NCBI GenBank assembly: GCA_964532145.1
Contig: CAZHGM010000001.1
Span: 30,991-94,990, forward strand
DNA length: 64,000 bases
From: JAPUDQ01 sp964532145
Lineage (GTDB): Bacteria > Patescibacteriota > Saccharimonadia > Saccharimonadales > Saccharimonadaceae
Direction: 5' to 3'
Both the position numbers and the translations under genes were made by a program. Every line of letters starts with the position of its first letter. Position 1 is the stretch's first letter. The notes under the pieces are model-generated. The model was not told the DNA's origin. It saw only the letters and a list, made by a program, of their open reading frames with translations, and searched no databases. Below, one piece after another: positions 25,197 through 33,537 of the stretch.

Positions 25197-26126
25197 TTAT
25201 ATTTTCACTGCGGCACGAAGTGTAGCGCTCCGGGCACGCGGATTGTGAACGTCATTAGCTGCCCCGCGAATCGGCTTTTTTGTCAGCAGCGCTAGTGATG
25301 CCTCATACCCAGATGAAGCCGCTTCGGCAAAATACTGCTTGACTAATCGGTCTTCAAGGCTGTGAAAGCTGATAATTACGACTCGCCCCCCTGGGCGCAG
25401 TAGCGATGTGATCGCCGCCAGTAGTCGCTTTACCTGATCCAGCTCTTGATTGAGCGCGATTCGGAGTGCTTGAAAGGTGCGCGTGGCCGGATGTGTTTTT
25501 TGATATCCGCCACGATGTGTTGATAGAATGACGTTGGCTAACTGTAGTGTCGAGTGGAACGGACGATTAAGGCGAACCGCATGGGCAATTGCCTTGGCTC
25601 GTGATGTTCGCTCTTCGCCGAATTCTTCGATGATTCGTGCCAGCTCTCGCTCTGAAGCATGATTGACAATATCGGCAGCCGTGCGAGGTGCTGTCGTGTC
25701 CATACGCATATCGAGCGGACCGTCACGTTGGATCGAAAAACCGCGTTCAGCCATGTCAAGCTGCGGTGACGATACACCAAGATCCACAAGCACCATATCA
25801 TACTGCTTCCCTACCTCGACAGCTGTCTCGGCATAGGTTGCAAAATCGCTCCGCACGACCACTGCACCTCGTCGTTTATACGAATCAAGTGCATCGATAG
25901 CTTGCGGATCGCGATCTACCAGCGTAGCATGTTCAGCTCCGACAATTTCTATAATCGCCCGAGCATGTCCGCCATAGCCTGCTGTCAGGTCGAGATACGT
26001 TTCTCCGGATTGCGGGTTCAGTAAACGTACCACGTCGCTAAGCAGGACTGGTATATGAATAGTTGTTTCGTTCCCGCTGGGTAGCGAGGATGAAGATTGG
26101 AGTTGTTGTGGTGGTATATGTTTCAT
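25197..26126 (-). CDS. rsmH: 16S rRNA m4C1402 methyltransferase RsmH
   Basis: RsmH (MraW) uses SAM to N4-methylate C1402 in the ribosomal P site. Motifs: HIPVLL at the N-terminus, DLTAGYGGHA (SAM binding), LVDLGVSSPQLD, RGFSIQRDGPLDMRMD, and HPATRTFQALRIALN...ISFHSLEDR near the end. ATG 26126 has AGGTGA five bases upstream and is preferred to the GTG at 26135. The N-terminal 25 residues are Ser/Gln-rich and extra. Confidence 0.96.
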   Translation of the reverse strand: MKHIPPQQLQSSSSLPSGNETTIHIPVLLSDVVRLLNPQSGETYLDLTAGYGGHARAIIEIVGAEHATLVDRDPQAIDALDSYKRRGAVVVRSDFATYAETAVEVGKQYDMVLVDLGVSSPQLDMAERGFSIQRDGPLDMRMDTTAPRTAADIVNHASERELARIIEEFGEERTSRAKAIAHAVRLNRPFHSTLQLANVILSTHRGGYQKTHPATRTFQALRIALNQELDQVKRLLAAITSLLRPGGRVVIISFHSLEDRLVKQYFAEAASSGYEASLALLTKKPIRGAANDVHNPRARSATLRAAVKI

Positions 26127-26439
26127 TGAGGTCACCTAACTGATAACGAGTGTGTTTGTTTTCGCAGTATGTGTTTGTTTTAGAGTTTTGTCAATGGAGT
26201 TGTTGTGGTGTGTCCGCTTAAAAAGCGGACGAACTTTCATGTTGGCTCTCATTGACGAGTGAGAGACTTATGTGTGAGGGTGTCTTTCGACGCCCTAAGT
26301 GAGGTGGAGTTTTGGGAGGTGTGTTTGAATTGTTTGGTGAAAGTACCAATGCAGTAATTTTACGTGTCAGCATTCGCTTCACGCACTCGCTACCAGATAG
26401 GTGATCTCACGAAATAGCTATTCCGTGATTAATGAGTTG
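26127..26439 (-). other. mraZ-rsmH spacer with hairpin
   Basis: These 313 bp show no credible gene. They contain a perfect 8-bp hairpin GTCCGCTT (26212-26219) / AAGCGGAC (26223-26230) with loop AAA. It lacks a U tract on either strand, so it may attenuate or protect the mRNA rather than end it. The plus strand is T/G-rich near rsmH. Confidence 0.45.
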
Positions 26440-26802
26440 TTAATGTGCGGCACTAATACGCCAGTATTTACCAGCTCGGACGACGGTAACATCAGATGTA
26501 ATTCCGGCATAATCAAGCAAATGCTGCTCAATCGTTACGCGCCCCTGTTTGTCATCCAGCTCACCTCCTGATTTGCCCGTACGAAATTGTACGTTCAAAT
26601 CAGCAATCCGTTCGTCAAGGATATCGCCAGTCAGCGCCGCTTCAACTTCTTCGTCCCAGACAGCCTGTGAGTACAGGTGGAGGTACTGTTTGAATCCGCG
26701 TGTGACGATGACACCGCTGGCAAACTCAGCACGAAGCTCAGCGGGGACAGTAAGTCGCCGTTTGCTATCTAGCTTTCGTTCGAAATAGTCAGTGCCTGGC
26801 AT
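26440..26802 (-). CDS. mraZ: Transcriptional regulator MraZ
   Basis: 120-residue MraZ with two AbrB-like halves (DSKRRLTVPAELR and DKQGRVTIEQHLLDYAG, each with the D-x-K/Q-x-R loop). MraZ binds GTGGG-type direct repeats in its own promoter and represses the dcw cluster. Those repeats are present upstream here. The start has AAGG directly before the ATG, and the leader is about 118 nt. Confidence 0.95.
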   Translation of the reverse strand: MPGTDYFERKLDSKRRLTVPAELRAEFASGVIVTRGFKQYLHLYSQAVWDEEVEAALTGDILDERIADLNVQFRTGKSGGELDDKQGRVTIEQHLLDYAGITSDVTVVRAGKYWRISAAH

Positions 26803-26926
26803 CCTTATGATCCGTGGTGGTTAGATTTTATGATTAGTGCTGTGGTGTTTATTTTGGTCCGTCCTGTTTTGCGACGGTCCCCACTATGTTCGAGTGGATA
26901 CTCGTGGCGGGGATTCCACTGGACTT

Positions 26927-26955
26927 ATAATACTACCCACTTCTACCCACTGCAA
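26927..26955 (-). promoter_or_regulatory. mraZ promoter with MraZ operator repeats
   Basis: On the minus strand TTGCAG (26950-26955), 17 bp, TATTAT (26927-26932). Two GTGGG repeats with 5-nt spacing (26946-26950 and 26936-26940) lie within the promoter, the known arrangement for MraZ sites (GTGGG-N5-GTGGG). A third, degenerate copy could be GTGGA at about 26915-26919. Confidence 0.8.
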
Positions 26956-26971
26956 GTACTTTTTTCAAAAG

Positions 26972-26999
26972 TTATCCCCACCTTGCGTAGTTATCCACA
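26972..26999 (+). promoter_or_regulatory. Two DnaA boxes upstream of mraZ
   Basis: TTATCCACA (26991-26999) is a perfect DnaA box and TTATCCCCA (26972-26980) a one-mismatch box; same orientation, 19 bp apart, 17 bp upstream of the mraZ -35. This could link wall-gene expression to DnaA. An origin is unlikely: only two boxes, no dnaA or dnaN nearby. Confidence 0.6.
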
Positions 27000-27032
27000 G
27001 GTAATGACCGTTGCAACAAACTCAACGAGGAA

Positions 27033-27065
27033 CATCTCACCTTGAGTCATACTTAAGGTGAGATG
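27033..27065 (-). terminator. Hairpin after the 52-aa gene, probable terminator
   Basis: Perfect 11-bp stem CATCTCACCTT (27033-27043) / AAGGTGAGATG (27055-27065) with an 11-nt loop, just downstream of the small membrane peptide gene. There is no long U tract, so termination would be weak. Confidence 0.5.
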
Positions 27066-27089
27066 GTGACGTAAGACTTCACTACCCCT

Positions 27090-27248
27090 CTAAATAATGC
27101 TAGCAAGCTGCGATGCGTATTCAGCGCTTGTTTGTGCAACCAGCCAAGCCGTCAGCACAAATACATTTGCAACAACTGAAACAATGACAACAGCTGTTTT
27201 AAAATCGTCGTGCGTCTGTGGTATTGTGTGTGTTTTTGTGGTGTTCAT
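27090..27248 (-). CDS. Small single-span membrane protein, 52 residues
   Basis: The frame begins MNTTKTHTIPQTHDDFK, continues with one clear membrane helix (AVVIVSVVANVFVLTAWLVA) and ends TSAEYASQLASII. It is supported as a gene by a fine promoter: TTGACA (27278-27283), 17 bp, TAGCAT (27255-27260), then 6 nt to the ATG, so the mRNA would be leaderless. It sits between yvcK and mraZ. Function unknown; the dcw neighbourhood makes a wall or division role possible. Confidence 0.65.
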   Translation of the reverse strand: MNTTKTHTIPQTHDDFKTAVVIVSVVANVFVLTAWLVAQTSAEYASQLASII

Positions 27249-27329
27249 ACCTCAATGCTAGCATAAGCTTTACTTTTTGTCAATATAGCAGTATTTTACT
27301 TATATTCAGAGGTGATGCTGACGCTAGCA

Positions 27330-28334
27330 TCATGCGAAATATATTTTCATCAGCTCGCGAGCGATCTTGTCAGGATCATGCCGTATGAATGTACGGGAGT
27401 GGGCAATCGGATCTCCGTCGCCATTACCCTGCCAAATTGCTCCAGCAAGTAACGAGGCGCCTTTGGCACGGTAGTGTTTTGATTCTAATGCCGACTTGTC
27501 CCACATAACCGGAAATTCACCCTCATGAGCATATTTACCAAGCAAAGCCTCATTGGGTGGTACATTATTGTACAAGACATAGTCAAGTGTAATACCACCG
27601 AGCCGCTCAATCTCATCAGCGTAATCACTGACAGTAAAATCATCAGTCTGTCCTGGCTTAGTGACAAGATTACAGATATAGACTTTGCGTGCCTTTGAAC
27701 AATTAAGCGCTTCGCTTACGCCCTCAACAATAAGTGTCGGCGCTAAGCTCCCGTACAAATTACCAGGAGAAATCACCACTAAATCCGCTTGTTCTATCGC
27801 TGTTTTTGCACCTGGATTAATACGGCCGCTTGGCTCCAGGTATATCATCGGACGTGCACGGTTGTGAAAGTCGGTGCGACCAATATTAAACTGCCCTTTC
27901 GTTACCTGACCGTCTCCATCGTCAAGCACGAGAGTAACATTATCAAGCGTGATTGGCTCGACGGTACCGGTAATGGCTAGCACTTTGCCAGCTTCTTCAA
28001 CGGCTTCGGCAAAACTACCTGTCATTTTCTCGAGTGCGGTCAGAAAAATATTACCGAAGGCATGACCTTTGAACGTCCCTTCTTCAAACCGATAATTAAA
28101 GAGTTCTCTGACGCGAGGAGAATCGCTTAATGCCACAAGACACTGCCGTACATCGCCGGATGGCAAAACGCCAAGCTCGTCACGAAGAATCCCAGTTGAC
28201 CCACCATCATCACACATATTGACAAGCGCAGTGATGTCAGCTGTATAACGCTTAAGACCAGTCAGTACAGTGAAGCTACCAGTACCCCCGCCGATGACAA
28301 CTGTTTTGGGGCCTTTTGGGATCAACCTGCTCAT
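27330..28334 (-). CDS. yvcK: YvcK/CofD-like gluconeogenesis factor
   Basis: YvcK family, 334 residues: VVIGGGTGSFTVLTGLK at the start, CDDGGSTGILRDELG, LPSGDVRQCLVAL, and PGNLYGSLAPTL, a Rossmann-like nucleotide-sugar binding fold. YvcK binds UDP-sugars and helps place wall synthesis in Firmicutes and Actinobacteria, which agrees with its place next to the dcw cluster. The ATG lies downstream of a TACAAT box. Confidence 0.93.
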   Translation of the reverse strand: MSRLIPKGPKTVVIGGGTGSFTVLTGLKRYTADITALVNMCDDGGSTGILRDELGVLPSGDVRQCLVALSDSPRVRELFNYRFEEGTFKGHAFGNIFLTALEKMTGSFAEAVEEAGKVLAITGTVEPITLDNVTLVLDDGDGQVTKGQFNIGRTDFHNRARPMIYLEPSGRINPGAKTAIEQADLVVISPGNLYGSLAPTLIVEGVSEALNCSKARKVYICNLVTKPGQTDDFTVSDYADEIERLGGITLDYVLYNNVPPNEALLGKYAHEGEFPVMWDKSALESKHYRAKGASLLAGAIWQGNGDGDPIAHSRTFIRHDPDKIARELMKIYFA

Positions 28335-28360
28335 ATACTAGTACTCATTGTAGCACTACC

Positions 28361-29626
28361 TTAGGAAGCAGAACGTCGGAGGTTCTTAATGACTTTGCCA
28401 AACCACAAGGCACTTGAGCGTGGCGTTCGTTCCATTGTCCGGTAGTCCACTGCAACTAAGCCAAAGCGCGGCCATTTCCCATAGGCCCATTCAAAATTAT
28501 CGAGTAAACTCCAGTGGCAATAACCTTGTACTTTCACGCCATTATGAATCGCGTTATGAACTGCGTTAATCGTATGAGCAATCCACCACTTACGGTACTG
28601 GTCATTACGGTCAGCAACACCACATTCGGTAATCATTATCGGTTTTCGGTACTTACGGTACAACCGCTCGAGCACATGTTCGAGATCATCAGGCTTCATT
28701 TCCCAACCAAGGTCTTGGATATGATCGTTTTCATTATGGACATTTCCAGCGAGATATCGGTTAGAAAAATAATAGTTTACCCCCATCCAGTCCATGTGGC
28801 GTTTAATCCTGTTGAAATACAGGTAATCTTCCATATACATCGTGAACCAGCGTGACAAACGCGATGATAATTTGTTGTCCCCAAGATAATGATGTGCGAC
28901 ATTTTTGGTCGTCGCAAGACGCAGATGCGGTACCTTTTTGTGCGCCATCCGATACACAAGGTTGTGTGCGCTCGAAATATTCCGATACGTCCAATACCCG
29001 AGCAAGTACTGGCCTTTTTTTGATGGCGGCCACTCACCTTCGTGCAGCCACCCAAACGCAACGTACACCTCCGGCTCATTAAACGTGCAGACATAGCGGA
29101 ACAAATCACCCAGTTCATCAAAAACTTTCTCACAAAACCGTACAAAATAACGAATGTTCCGGTGTTTTTCAAAACCGCCCATTTCATCAAACCACACCGG
29201 CATCGTCCAGTGAAACATCGTGACAAGCGGCTCAATGCCGCGGACTTGCAGGGCTTTGAGGTAATCGCGGTAATGCTCAATTTCGGCTTCATTCCACTCA
29301 CCTTCCCGCGGCTCAATCCTCGACCACTCAATGCTGAATCGAAATGAATTCATGTTGAGTGCTACCAGCAGATCAAAGTCATCTTCATAGCGATGATAGT
29401 GGTCTATAGCGCGCCCGGATACATAATTGCTGGGATTCGTTGCTTCGTTCTTGATTTCCGGCCATATCGGGAGATCTTTCAGCTGGTATTTTGCCTGATT
29501 CGCCAAACTTCGGGCATTTTTAAGCTCCCAAACAGACCATTGGTTATGATTGCCACCTTCAACCTGATGCGCGCTTGTGCTGGCACCCCAGAGAAATTTT
29601 TTAGGAAATTTGTATTTTGGTTTCAC
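28361..29626 (-). CDS. Glycoside hydrolase family 1 beta-glycosidase
   Basis: GH1 enzyme of 421 residues, (beta/alpha)8 barrel. Start FLWGASTSAHQVEGG; acid/base Glu in TFNEPE; nucleophile Glu in ITECG (most family members have TENG); substrate-binding end WSLLDNFEWAYG. No signal peptide, so it probably acts in the cytoplasm on imported or host-derived beta-glycosides. The start is GTG, 10 nt after a TATAAT box; this promoter is back to back with that of the LssY_C gene. Confidence 0.93.
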   Translation of the reverse strand: MKPKYKFPKKFLWGASTSAHQVEGGNHNQWSVWELKNARSLANQAKYQLKDLPIWPEIKNEATNPSNYVSGRAIDHYHRYEDDFDLLVALNMNSFRFSIEWSRIEPREGEWNEAEIEHYRDYLKALQVRGIEPLVTMFHWTMPVWFDEMGGFEKHRNIRYFVRFCEKVFDELGDLFRYVCTFNEPEVYVAFGWLHEGEWPPSKKGQYLLGYWTYRNISSAHNLVYRMAHKKVPHLRLATTKNVAHHYLGDNKLSSRLSRWFTMYMEDYLYFNRIKRHMDWMGVNYYFSNRYLAGNVHNENDHIQDLGWEMKPDDLEHVLERLYRKYRKPIMITECGVADRNDQYRKWWIAHTINAVHNAIHNGVKVQGYCHWSLLDNFEWAYGKWPRFGLVAVDYRTMERTPRSSALWFGKVIKNLRRSAS

Positions 29627-29673
29627 TTTACCAGCTATTATACTCTGGAGCTATCTACGGTACAATGGGAGTG

Positions 29674-30555
29674 ATGTATCGACAACTTCTTCGCATTGCG
29701 TGGCGAATTCTAACTGCGCTGCTTGTGCTGTCACTGGCTTGGATCACCAGCTTTGTTTTATTCCCGTTCTTTGACCGGCGAATGCCGTTGTTTCCAGCCG
29801 CTTTGATCGCCTACATGATCTTAGCGTACATCATGTTGCCCTTTGCCTTGCGGTTCTGGCATGTCGTATTCAAGCCCAATCACATCCCTCGTTATGTGAC
29901 GACTCCTGACGGTTGGCCGGCCGACCCGGTGAATATTGCCATCATATCCAAAAACAAACGGCATTTTATCAATACGATGAAGCAAGCTGGTTGGTACCAG
30001 GCGGACAAATCCACGCTGCGCAACTCGCTGAGAGAGGCTTACGCAATCGTGACAAACCAGTCCTATCCGACCGCACCATTCAGCACGTTGTTTTTATTTG
30101 GTCGTCCCTACGACATTGGCTTTCAGAAACCGGTTGACGGCAAGTCAATCCCCCGCTATCGCCACCATGTGCGGTTCTGGCAGCTTGTCGACGTGCCGCA
30201 TGTTGATACCAACAATCATTTTGACTACTGGCTGGAACGACTGAGGAAATTCTTTGGCCGTAAACGCCAAGTCTGGATCGGAGCCGCCGTCGAAGACACC
30301 AGGCCGACGGGCGTGCGCTGGCGCAATCTACAAATTACTCATCACAATTCGCATGACCACACTAAAGAGCGTGATTATATAGTCGCAACCATACAGAAAA
30401 CCGGCCAAGTAAAATCAATCCATACTATCAAAGATGGCGAGCCGTTTAAAATGCGTTCGCAAAATATCGGTACGACTTTTATCGTCGACGGCAATATCAA
30501 GGTTGTTGAGCTGAAGTCCGCGCTATTTTCCGCCGCGAAGAAGGATTTGAAATGA
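29674..30555 (+). CDS. LssY_C-domain membrane protein
   Basis: 293 residues: two membrane helices (about 7-28 and 37-60) followed by a domain that fits LssY_C: DPVNIAIISKNKRHFINTMKQAGW, PTAPFSTLFLFGRPYDIGFQK and RHHVRFWQ. In other bacteria the domain accompanies PAP2 phosphatases; no such domain is fused here. ATG 29674 lies 7 nt after TACAAT (29661-29666), so the mRNA is probably leaderless. The last four bases overlap the prephenate dehydratase start (ATGA), so the two are one transcript. Confidence 0.8.
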   Translation: MYRQLLRIAWRILTALLVLSLAWITSFVLFPFFDRRMPLFPAALIAYMILAYIMLPFALRFWHVVFKPNHIPRYVTTPDGWPADPVNIAIISKNKRHFINTMKQAGWYQADKSTLRNSLREAYAIVTNQSYPTAPFSTLFLFGRPYDIGFQKPVDGKSIPRYRHHVRFWQLVDVPHVDTNNHFDYWLERLRKFFGRKRQVWIGAAVEDTRPTGVRWRNLQITHHNSHDHTKERDYIVATIQKTGQVKSIHTIKDGEPFKMRSQNIGTTFIVDGNIKVVELKSALFSAAKKDLK

Positions 30556-31370
30556 CACGTGTAGCCATACAAGGCCAACTGGGATCGTTTCATCATATCG
30601 TAGCCAAGCGGTATTTCGGCGACGATATTACCTGTCTGTGCCGTGAAACATTCCGTGAGGTATTCGACGCAATACAATCCCGCGAAGCTGACTACGCTGT
30701 CTGCGCAATCGAAAATACGCTCTATGGCGGTATCGCAGATAATTACGATCTGCTACTCCAGTACCGCTGTCCAATCATCGGCGAAGCAGTTGAGCATATT
30801 CATCAAAATCTCATTGCACTATCTACAACAAAACTAAACGATATATCAGAAGTTTACTCACATCCAGTTGCACTCGACCAATGTCGCGAATGGCTGGAAG
30901 CTAATCTACCTCATGCCGAAGTCGTTGAATATCACGATACCGCGGGAGCAGTCGAACACGTTAAATCACTTGAGTCTCCCTATGCTGCGGCGATTGCCGG
31001 AGCGGCTGCCGCCCAACTGCACGCTCTACCAATCCTAGAAAAAAACATCGAGGATGAAAAAACCAACCTGACACGCTTTTTGGTTCTTCGATCAGATGCG
31101 GCTGTTTCTGCAAACGCCAATAAAGCATCCCTGGTGCTTATCACTAACCATTCGCCTGGCGCCCTATATCATGCGCTTGGGGTATTTGCCCGTTACAATG
31201 CCAACCTGACCAAACTCATGTCACGGCCCATCCGCGGCGAATCGTTCAAATACCAGTTTTTCGTGGATGTTGAGTGCGACAGTGAGACCTTGAATCTCAT
31301 AATTCGTGATCTAGGCAAGCTACACTGCGACGTGACCGTCCTGGGACACTACACTGCTGCTACAATGTGA
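30552..31370 (+). CDS. pheA: Prephenate dehydratase with ACT domain
   Basis: Converts prephenate to phenylpyruvate. The two-lobed catalytic domain shows IQGQLGSFHH, AIENTLYGGI, YSHPVALDQC and the NLTRFLVL signature (Thr-Arg-Phe). An ACT domain follows with GALYHALGVFARYNANLTKL, but the Phe-binding ESRP motif reads MSRP, so feedback inhibition may be changed. No other shikimate or aromatic amino-acid gene is in the window, which makes the enzyme conspicuous in a presumably auxotrophic organism. It is coupled to the LssY_C gene by ATGA and overlaps the convergent helicase gene by 11 bp. Confidence 0.92.
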   Translation: MTRVAIQGQLGSFHHIVAKRYFGDDITCLCRETFREVFDAIQSREADYAVCAIENTLYGGIADNYDLLLQYRCPIIGEAVEHIHQNLIALSTTKLNDISEVYSHPVALDQCREWLEANLPHAEVVEYHDTAGAVEHVKSLESPYAAAIAGAAAAQLHALPILEKNIEDEKTNLTRFLVLRSDAAVSANANKASLVLITNHSPGALYHALGVFARYNANLTKLMSRPIRGESFKYQFFVDVECDSETLNLIIRDLGKLHCDVTVLGHYTAATM

Positions 31371-32889
31371 CGGCATCCTCACCGAAATGTTTTTGCAACC
31401 TTAAAAGAATCGAACGTTCGTGACGGCCAAATTTTTTGCTAAGGGTTTTGAGATCGGTACCATTTTGAAATAACATTTTTAGTTCAGTGTCGTCACTATC
31501 CGACCATGGCCTATACGCATTGGGGTGTTTTTTTCGCATTTTTTCGAGGCGCTCCGTCCAGATCGAGGCTTTCTTTTGTTTGTCAGCCGTGTTTTTCACT
31601 TCATTTTTTTCGCGCCTGATAGCTGCTTTACGCAGGTATTCAAACCGCGCATGATCATCACAAGCTTTTTTACGTAATACTTCATCGATCCTAAGCGCTT
31701 CCTCGCTAATCCGGAGAGCCATACGATTGATACCGATCAAACTTAGGCCTTCCAGCGAGCGCACGCGACTAAGCGCCACATAACCCATGCCCTCGACAAA
31801 TGCCCGCCGTAAATCAATCCGCGCCGCATCAAGTGTCATACCCTGGCTTTTGTGCACCGTAATCGCATACGCCAAGCGAAGCGGAATTTGGGTCAGTCCG
31901 GCACGTTTTTTATCACCGTCACGCAGCTCCCACGTGTCGAGTTTCATGGTCACGGTTTTACCATTGCGAAACTCAACGATTGGATAATTCGTCAGCACGT
32001 CAAACCCAATCACGGTCCCGATACTTCCATTGGCATATTTACGTTCAGGACTATTTTTGATTGCCATGACAAGCGCGCCTTGTTTGAGTACTAGTTTCTC
32101 CTGGGCTAAACACGATCGTTTTATCGTTGCGACATAATTCTCCGCGCCCGTTGTCGTCGCCTCATACACGTACGCCTCACCTTCAAGCATGGTTAAGCGT
32201 GTATTGTTAATTCGATCGACATCAACATTTGTCGTATGTAATTCTGTCGCACGATCGTCATCCAACTCAGCCCCAACGCGTCTCAGTAGCTGCTCGGCAT
32301 GACCGCGTCGGATATCGCCTCGACGCAGAGCATTCAGTATTGCGAGTAATGCTTCATCATCTTGTCGATGTTGTTCTCCGAGGTAGCAGATCACTGGGTC
32401 AAGCCTTGCCCAGGACTGTGATCGCACAACAAAACTTCCCCGCTTTCCTTCCGCTCGGTTTATGGGTGGCAATTGGAAAAAGTCCCCGCATAACACCACC
32501 TGGATGCCGCCAAACGGCCGTTCATCCTGCCGAACAACACGAGCCACCTTATCCACCATATCGAGTCGATAATCATGCATCATGCTAATTTCGTCAATCA
32601 CCAGCACGTCTGTCAGTTCAATGATGTCGCGCCGTGATTTCAATAAGTAATCTTCAAAATCATTCGACAGCTCATCATGCACGCCAATCCCGCTCCAACT
32701 ATGTATTGTGTTGCCGCCGATATGTGTGGCAGCGAGCCCAGTTGTAGCTGTTACCGAAACGTGCTTTTTAGCGTGTTTTGCTTGCGTAATAAACTGGTTG
32801 AGAACATAGGTTTTACCAGAACCGGCTGGTCCCGTCAAAAACACATTATGCCCTGACAGCATAACCTCAAGCGCGAGCTGTTGATCCAT
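31360..32889 (-). CDS. Pif1-like superfamily 1 DNA helicase
   Basis: 509 residues. Motif I GPAGSGKT, Ia TATTGLAATHIGG.T.HSW, II VIDEISMM, III CGDFFQLPP, and C-terminal HKSQGMTLD...YVALSRVRS identify an SF1B Pif1/RecD-type 5'-3' helicase. The last 80 residues are basic and end in an SANT/HTH-like segment (WSDSDDTELKMLF...KFGRHERSILLRLQ). Leaderless promoter TATACT (32899-32904), 9 nt before the ATG. Confidence 0.92.
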   Translation of the reverse strand: MDQQLALEVMLSGHNVFLTGPAGSGKTYVLNQFITQAKHAKKHVSVTATTGLAATHIGGNTIHSWSGIGVHDELSNDFEDYLLKSRRDIIELTDVLVIDEISMMHDYRLDMVDKVARVVRQDERPFGGIQVVLCGDFFQLPPINRAEGKRGSFVVRSQSWARLDPVICYLGEQHRQDDEALLAILNALRRGDIRRGHAEQLLRRVGAELDDDRATELHTTNVDVDRINNTRLTMLEGEAYVYEATTTGAENYVATIKRSCLAQEKLVLKQGALVMAIKNSPERKYANGSIGTVIGFDVLTNYPIVEFRNGKTVTMKLDTWELRDGDKKRAGLTQIPLRLAYAITVHKSQGMTLDAARIDLRRAFVEGMGYVALSRVRSLEGLSLIGINRMALRISEEALRIDEVLRKKACDDHARFEYLRKAAIRREKNEVKNTADKQKKASIWTERLEKMRKKHPNAYRPWSDSDDTELKMLFQNGTDLKTLSKKFGRHERSILLRLQKHFGEDAVTL

Positions 32890-32935
32890 TACGTATCAAG
32901 TATACTACGCTCTTTCGTTCTTCCGATCTTGAAAA

Positions 32936-33478
32936 TTATCGTTCGCAGGCAAGACCGTCACCATCACGGTCAAGACGAGACTCATATGATGGGTCTGATT
33001 TTTTGATGTCGTATACCCCAGCATTAAATGCAGCAGTACAGTTTTCAAATGCTCGTCCATTGGTCGGCTCGCTTGTTGTGCGATTTTTGACATTGTTCAG
33101 TGACCCATTACTCACCTGACCATCAGTACTATCGACAGGAACTTGGGTATTTACATACCCAAGCCCGACACCGAACCATGCAACAGTGATCACACTCAGC
33201 ACTGCAAATGTCGGGCTTTTCGTAAAACCTTTTGGATCACGGAGATACATAACAACCATGATTGCAACTGGGATAATCGGTAGAACAACCAGCCAGAGCA
33301 AATAGCCGACAACAATTCGCTTAGCCTTTGACCATTGCTGGTACTTGTATTTTGTAAACGGAAGCCTGGAGAGCAGATAGTCTGCCCCGCTTAGGAACAT
33401 CCCTTTTCGCTCACCGTGAGTTGTTACTACTTCTGCATCTTGGGCTGCACGTACTGTCTGACGTTTTGTTCGCGCCAT
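32936..33478 (-). CDS. Membrane protein with C-terminal Excalibur calcium-binding domain
   Basis: 180 residues: two or three hydrophobic helices (RIVVGYLLWLVVLPIIPVAI; FAVLSVITVAWFGVGLGYV), then an extracellular part ending in FENCTAAFNAGVYDI...SRLDRDGDGLACER, the Excalibur motif with DxDxDG calcium loop. Such domains sit at the surface of Gram-positive bacteria. Good Shine-Dalgarno AAGGAGA. Confidence 0.9.
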   Translation of the reverse strand: MARTKRQTVRAAQDAEVVTTHGERKGMFLSGADYLLSRLPFTKYKYQQWSKAKRIVVGYLLWLVVLPIIPVAIMVVMYLRDPKGFTKSPTFAVLSVITVAWFGVGLGYVNTQVPVDSTDGQVSNGSLNNVKNRTTSEPTNGRAFENCTAAFNAGVYDIKKSDPSYESRLDRDGDGLACER

Positions 33479-33537
33479 AGTATCTCCTTATTAGGTTAAC
33501 TAACCCTACCATATTTTCAGCAAAAAAGATAGTGAGT

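Noticed and set aside
26880..27065. Replication origin
   Set aside because: Only two DnaA boxes, no AT-rich unwinding repeats and no dnaA, dnaN or gyrase genes nearby.
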